From contig JAJTTP010000001.1 of assembly GCA_023313575.1 (NCBI GenBank), positions 2,170,001 through 2,234,000 on the forward strand: a DNA stretch of 64,000 nt, in the 5' to 3' direction. A program made the translations under genes and the position numbers. This document shows positions 58,513 through 64,000 of this stretch, in pieces. Each line of letters starts with the position of its first letter. Within the stretch, counting starts at the first letter, position 1. Under the pieces are notes generated by a model, which worked only from the letters and a program-made list of their open reading frames with translations, made no database searches and was not told the origin of the DNA. Source of the stretch: Eutypella sp. D-1 (taxonomy: Eukaryota; Ascomycota; Sordariomycetes; Xylariales; Diatrypaceae).

Positions 58513-59919
58513 TCAAGCAGCGATGCTACTCATGCCAACGCCCCAGCGAAACTTCCTAAGGGCTCCACCACCTCCGCCGAAACCCCTGAGGGCCTCGGCG
58601 CCGCAGGTATTAGCGGAGCCGGCGCTCAAAAAGGCAGCGCTCGTATTGCCGCCAGTTCCGGTGCTTAGACTGCTGAGGGCCTCCTGGCGGCCGACCTCGC
58701 GACCGATGACGTAACCGGCGCCGAAACCGACAACGGAGACAAGCACCACGACACCGGCGCTAACGACCCACGTTAAAAGCGTGGGGCTTATGAGCGTCTG
58801 CTCGTTGCTCTGGTGGGCCGCCGTGCGCTTCTTCTTGATCGCCCGGGGCGGGGGCCGCGAGCCGGCTGACGTCGGCGTGGCGGACCGCTTGATTTTCTCA
58901 CCCGATGCCCGCCGCGAGGGGCCCGCTGTAGCCGGCTGTTCCCTTGGTGGTCGTGAAGATGATGGTTGTGTCGATTGGGCGGTAGTGGTTGGGGGTGGTG
59001 GGGCGGTCATCAGCTCGTTCTCCGACATCATCCGCAGACCAACAGGCTGGTTGCTGGTGGGGGCCGCTACGCCCGGGCGCTCGGCATTCTTCTTCTCCTG
59101 TTCGCGCTCTGGACCGTCTCGAGGCCTGCTTCTCGCGGCGGCGGCACAGCTGAGCAGGGTGGTCAGGCTGGCGCGCAGGGCGGCATCGTGGTCTGGCTGG
59201 TAGCCCGGGGACATGAGGTTGGGGGAGCGGCGGTCGGCGAGGCGGGTGCTCGAGCGCTGGACAAAAGAGGGGCGCGGGTGATGAGAAGGGATGGCGGAGC
59301 TCGCGGAGTGGCGGTGCGCGAGGTGGGCTGGAGGATGCGTGAAGGCATTCGGCTGTGGGCGGAAGGGCTCCGGTGGGCGTCTGCCTAGTGCCGTCGCGTT
59401 CCCGTCATCGTCATCGTCCTCGGAGTCGGATTTTATGAGCACGCGATCATCATCGTCCTCGCTATCGCTCTCTTCGTACTCTTCTTGACTGCTACCCCCG
59501 GCGGTGTGGCCGACCTGATTTGAGGCAGCGGTCGAGTACTGTCGCTGTTGAGATGTTTGGCTGGGATGCGATCGTGTATTTATGCGCTGTCTTCGGGCCT
59601 GATAGGAGTTGCCGACACGGAGACCGGTGGTGACGATCTCATCGCCGATGGAAGAGACTGAGGAGGACGAAGGGTGCGACGAGACCTCGATCCAAGACTC
59701 TGGTATTCCGTCAGCTTTTTCGATTCCCATTTCCGGTGTAACAGGCTGAGCTTGGCGTGGCGACTGACCGTCGTTCCTCTGGCGTTGCTGAGGCGTCAAC
59801 GCGCCGCCCGGACGCGTAGCAGGAGAAGCAGCGGAAGAAGCAGCAGCGGTAGCAATATCACCATTCCTACCGTGGGCGGTCTGCCAGTTCTGGCCTCTTG
59901 GGTGACTTGGGGATGCCAT
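58513..59919 (-). CDS. Fungal protein of unknown function with one C-terminal membrane helix
   Basis: Not recognised by name. A single exon of 468 residues from the ATG at 59919. Residues 1-230 are low-complexity (Ser, Pro, Gln), with two acidic clusters around ESDSEDDDDRVLIKSDSEDD. A more conserved-looking element, DHDAALRASLTTLLSCAAAA, sits at about 240-262. A basic segment (RAIKKKRT) precedes a single strongly hydrophobic helix at about 383-405 (WVVSAGVVVLVSVVGFGAG), ending in a GREVGRQEA motif. The C-terminal tail is Gly-rich. There is no N-terminal signal peptide, so a cytosolic N-terminus with a membrane anchor near the C-terminus is the simplest topology. The Asp/Ser clusters look like casein kinase 2 sites. 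The open frame is long and unbroken, which supports a real gene. Confidence 0.72.
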   Translation of the reverse strand: MASPSHPRGQNWQTAHGRNGDIATAAASSAASPATRPGGALTPQQRQRNDGQSPRQAQPVTPEMGIEKADGIPESWIEVSSHPSSSSVSSIGDEIVTTGLRVGNSYQARRQRINTRSHPSQTSQQRQYSTAASNQVGHTAGGSSQEEYEESDSEDDDDRVLIKSDSEDDDDDGNATALGRRPPEPFRPQPNAFTHPPAHLAHRHSASSAIPSHHPRPSFVQRSSTRLADRRSPNLMSPGYQPDHDAALRASLTTLLSCAAAARSRPRDGPEREQEKKNAERPGVAAPTSNQPVGLRMMSENELMTAPPPPTTTAQSTQPSSSRPPREQPATAGPSRRASGEKIKRSATPTSAGSRPPPRAIKKKRTAAHQSNEQTLISPTLLTWVVSAGVVVLVSVVGFGAGYVIGREVGRQEALSSLSTGTGGNTSAAFLSAGSANTCGAEALRGFGGGGGALRKFRWGVGMSSIAA

Positions 59920-62900
59920 CACGCTGCTGCTCTACGGTCTTGAGGCTGGTACACCGAAGGGATAAGGAGGGAGTGACAGCGATTATAGGATAAATAAAAG
60001 AGATTAGAAGGTAAAATAAATACTAGAGTCGAAGATCGTTGGGCAACGATAACGGAGATCTTTCAGGGGTGACAAGCAGACAGACAAGACTAGTTAAGAG
60101 AGAGCTCTAGCATGCGGGTTCCGAAAGAGCGGCGGCGCCACGGTCCTGACCGACGACCGGCGAAACTATCTGGAGATTGGGACTCTCGAATGGGGACAGG
60201 ACTACTATGTTAGACCTATGTTAGAGGCTCTAACTACCTAGGGAACTACTTTGCTGGGTATGCAGTAGTGATTGATGGGAGGTTGATGGTCAGAGTGTCA
60301 ATGGATGAGCGGAGACAGGCGGGTCAGAACTTTTGATATTCTGGCCCGGGGCAGTCTGTGATCACCGCCTGAGGATTCTTGTATCCTTGGCTTGCTTGGG
60401 TAGTCAAGTAGTGTACGTAGTACGAATACAGAATCCGATCCGAGGAATCCAGAGTCCGGGTTCGTCTGTCAAGCTGTCAAAGGTTCAAAGGGTCCAAGGT
60501 TGTCAAGTTGTCCTGTCCCATGAGCCAACCCGAGTTATAGGTTTATGGGCGGTTCATAGGCGGTTCATAGGCCAACAATACACTAAACATACAAACAGGG
60601 AACCCCCCGCGCGAGTAGCCCGTGGATGGATCGCTCGAGCCTAAATGGGAGTTCGAAACGATAGTGCGCAGGGCGGCAAGAGTTGGCACCGAAAAGTTTA
60701 ATTCTAAATTCGGTGGCTGTCCGATATGCGGAACGGAACGATCGACCCAGAAGAAAAAAGGGACCTTCTAACAAGCAGGCTTCAGAAGTGTTGGGGGTTG
60801 TTGAGTGTTGGCGATAGATGGATGGATGGATACTTAGGTAGGTAAATTGAACAGATAGTTCGATGGAACGAATGATTATAGTCAGATGTTGTTCGGGTAT
60901 TCGAACGATGACAAGGGCTGATTCAAGTTTCAGGAACGCCTGAGGTGGACCGAAGACCAGTGTGTATGTGTGTGTGTGAATGAGAGATCAACTGATGATG
61001 GGTTTGAATTAGGGTGTGATGAATAGGCCGGGGAAAGTGAGAGAGACAAGAGAGACAGACAGGCAGACAGACAGAGACAGGGAGTCTGGCTGGAGAGAAT
61101 GAAAATAGGTAAGTGTGTGAGAGTGACTTCTAAGGTTTTGAGGCACAGGTACAAGGCACAGGCGCAGGCATGACTGACTGACTGATCCTGATCGACAAGA
61201 CAGATAGACAGGCGGGATAGACAGACCGACCGGCTGACCGTAGATGCATGTGTTTCATGTGTCTATTGTGTCTCTTATATTTCTTGTCTCTCGATTGTGC
61301 AAGAAGCTAAATTTGCATTGGAATGCATACCCGGACACACACACACCTTGACATTTAAATCTAGAGCAAGCCAAGGCGTTGACACGGGTTCAAGTCCTCG
61401 ACTTGTTTCTTTGTCTGTCTTTGTTCGCGGTCATCATGGCTCCAAACTATTCTAGGTAGGTAGGCTGGTAGGTAAATAGGCATCTAATCTTCCACACCTA
61501 TAAGGCATGATATTTATACCATACATTACAATTTTAATAAGCAGATAGCCTAGGTAGTTATGTCCATACTTACCTAACCTTAGAAGGATCATATAAGTAT
61601 CATAAGTATGGATTTGAGAGGTCGCAACCAACCAACCTGTTCCCATAGCACTTACCCGTTGGACATGCTTACTTATACTAGATACATAGGTGTTCGTCTT
61701 ATCCCTTATATGATTCATCAGTTCCTCAGGCAGGAGTTAGTTATACCTAATATCTGTAGTCCAACAGTCTATCAGTCTAACTTCGGAACTTACGTATGCA
61801 CTGCACCACTGCACGGTGAGATGGTTTCCCAGTGGCTCCCCCGCAAGGAATGAATGCACGGTAATATGTATGCAGCAACAGCGGCGGCAGCAGCAGTCCT
61901 ACATACGTAGCGTTTTCTCTCTTCTCCAATGACGAAATGCCAGAGTTGTTTAGCGTGATGTCCACAGCCAGGGATGTGGGGGGTGGCCCAATGGGTACTT
62001 GTAGTCTGTAGTCTGGGTAAGTAATGTGATGGCTCGGAACATTGGTTGGAACATTTGGAACAATTGGGAAAAGGCCACCAAGCGGATCCAACTTGAACTT
62101 GCTAACCTGGAAAGCCTGAAAAGCCCACCCACTCACCAAAACCTGACAGGCCAGTTTTAGTATAACGTCCCGCTATCCATGGACCCCTAACTACCCTACT
62201 TATGTACGCTAAACCCAACAATATGGACCGCTCTGAAGGTAGGTAAGAAGACGAACTGATATATATCTCTTTCCAATATTTCCTCTCGAGATATCGCGTA
62301 GGCCAACCTAAGTGAGGGGATGAGCGAACGAATAGACGACGAACAGACTAAGTAAACTTAGGGATTCGATTCGCCTCCAGACTGCGCATAGTATAAGCAC
62401 CTACATAGGTGGTTAAGACCACCTAATTTATCATTGGATAAACTCTTCACGTGCCCTTTGCTTGCGTAAGACAAGACCAAAGTAGACAAGACAGACAGAC
62501 AGACAGCCGCACTCTCAGACACCTACCTAAGTTATACCATAGGAGAAGAAAGACATAGTGTAGTTAGGGCTGCATGCGCATCGTGACCCGTTGTAGGTCG
62601 TCGTGTCTCACTTGATCTATGTACCTCCAGCTTGTATGTATGTACATAGTATACTACTTGTCACGAGGGACCTGCTGACGGGTAATGTCAGCCGCCCTAT
62701 GTAAATCCTATCCAACCAGCCAGCCAGCCAGCCCACCCGCTATACAAGACCCAGACCAAGTGCTAATCTTAGTCTACTTAGTGGAGGTTACTTGGTGGTT
62801 AGTCGGAATCTATAGCGAGCCGGACTACATACGTAGACGATCACCCGCACGCGCCCTGCTTCATTAGACAGACAGACAAGACATCCAGTACTATATACAC

Positions 62901-64000
62901 ATTTTCTACCTACATACTTAGTAGTCTAGGTATCATGTAAATATATATCTAGTCGACTTTGTTTCACTTTCAACTCGAGGGACCGACGGACCCTCGAAGA
63001 TTCACATTGAATGTATAACTATATACATGATTCATTCACCAAGTCACCCATCATCAAACCAATCACCCGGGTTCGGGTGCCGGGTGAACCATCAATTACA
63101 AATACAACGCAAATGAACGCATCACAACTTCCTAATATTCTTCCTATTCCTATTTGCTGAACAATCGAGAAGCGCGCTCGAGTCGCTTGATGATCATCGA
63201 TCCTAACTACTACCTGCTGCTGGTACTACTACTGACGTATCTATGGACCCTATAAAAAAAGGGGGGGAGAACAGACAGCACGGGACAGAACGCGCATGGG
63301 TATGTTATACTCACCGAGAGAAAGACCTGGGAGAGGGGGAGAATTTTTCGCATAATCCAGTCGAACTGTCGTGAAGTATTAGGAGAGGGGTGAAAGAGGG
63401 GGGGGGGGGTGAGCAGTCGGGCAGTTGGTAGTCGGTAGGTAGGTATAACAGGTCAAGTAGGTATGCATAGCCGTCGGGAGTTTTGTTGCAAGGACCTGGT
63501 CCAACGGAAAAACACAGGTAATGCCGAAATCGAAATATCAAATGAACTTTTCCTCAAACCCTCTCTTGAAATATAACAAGAAAAAACGCCGGTCTCGTTC
63601 GTCATCGTAAAAGCCCTCGTGAAAATAAAAGAAGAAGAGGAAGAGGAAGAAAAAAAAAAGGAACTGCGGAAGCTTGGTCCACTCCGAGATGCTCGTAACG
63701 CCAAGGGAAACGAGCATAAGGAGTTTCTCTCCAACTTCGTCCCTGTTTTTTTTTCTTCTCATTCTCCTCTTTCTTCTTCTTCTTCTTTGTACTGGAGAAA
63801 GCCCTCGGAACCCTCAGAGAGTTAAGGAGTAACATGTGAAAATATGAAAAAAAAAGCCCACACAAGGAACCCCCGACGATGACGGGGGATGCGCGCCGCG
63901 CGATGACGCAGGAGCCCACAGATAACAACGCACTTTTCTGGTGTGATAGGAAGCCCTCGGCCCTCAGCCCTCAGGATCACCGAGGAAGGGGGGTTAAGTA
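59920..64000. other. Right-edge intergenic region
   Basis: About 4 kb without a recognisable gene. The first few hundred bases should be the promoter and leader of the unknown membrane protein gene. Noted in it: GATGGATGGATGG (about 60819), TGTGTGTGTG (60961-60978), CAGACAGACAG runs (about 61060-61075, 62490-62502), CCAGCCAGCCAGC near 62717, and a G run near 63400. GAAGAAGAGGAAGAGG and TTCTTCTTCTTC runs lie at 63628-63790 and read as charged shadow peptides. A gene may begin beyond the edge. Confidence 0.55.

Noticed and set aside
61380..61400. GGTTCAAGTCC, a perfect B-box-like word
   Set aside because: The T-stem does not pair beyond three bases and no A box or acceptor stem is present.
63600..63930. 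Charged Glu/Lys frame and its antisense Ser/Phe frame at the right edge
   Set aside because: Both are translations of GAA/TTC simple repeats, without any conserved motif.

Overview
The window is nuclear DNA of a filamentous ascomycete, most likely a Sordariomycete. The genes carry short GT-AG introns (about 45-180 bp), are widely spaced with G+C-rich exons, and encode a fungal-type gene set: telomerase reverse transcriptase, Mex67, Mph1, a NUC-1/Pho4-like bHLH factor and a Heh/Src1 inner nuclear membrane protein. I saw no rRNA, tRNA, CRISPR array, prophage or recognisable transposon. Exon borders below were built by hand from splice consensus, reading-frame continuity and the expected protein motifs.

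Layout, left to right: a DH-BAR-SH3 Rho GEF (465-6820, minus); a 5.7 kb gene-poor stretch with G-tracts and minisatellites; the TERT gene (12584-16832, plus, 11 exons), convergent with a wax-synthase-like membrane acyltransferase (17157-19576, minus); a small membrane protein gene whose frame contains an in-frame TAG (20853-21480, minus); HIS1 (22523-23875, minus), divergent from a Sut1-type alpha-glucoside/sucrose transporter (26053-28471, plus); a 4 kb non-coding stretch leading into the NUC-1-like bHLH gene (32540-34690, plus); the Heh/Src1 gene (36024-38427, plus); a kelch-like single-pass membrane protein (41227-43455, minus); 5.8 kb without a recognisable gene; mex67 (49274-51484, minus), divergent from mph1 (53031-56726, plus); a fungal membrane protein of unknown function (58513-59919, minus); and 4 kb of low-complexity sequence at the right edge.

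The genes do not form one pathway or a biosynthetic cluster. They are mostly housekeeping: telomere maintenance (TERT), fork repair (Mph1), nuclear envelope (Src1), mRNA export (Mex67), histidine synthesis (HIS1), phosphate regulation (bHLH), sugar uptake (Sut1) and polarity or endocytosis (Rho GEF). Nothing in the window clearly looks like a new multi-gene system. The most interesting signals are the in-frame TAG in the small membrane protein gene, very short coding exons in HIS1 and sut1, a strongly over-represented intergenic palindrome (TACCTAGGTA), and an orphan cysteine-rich coding-like segment upstream of TERT.
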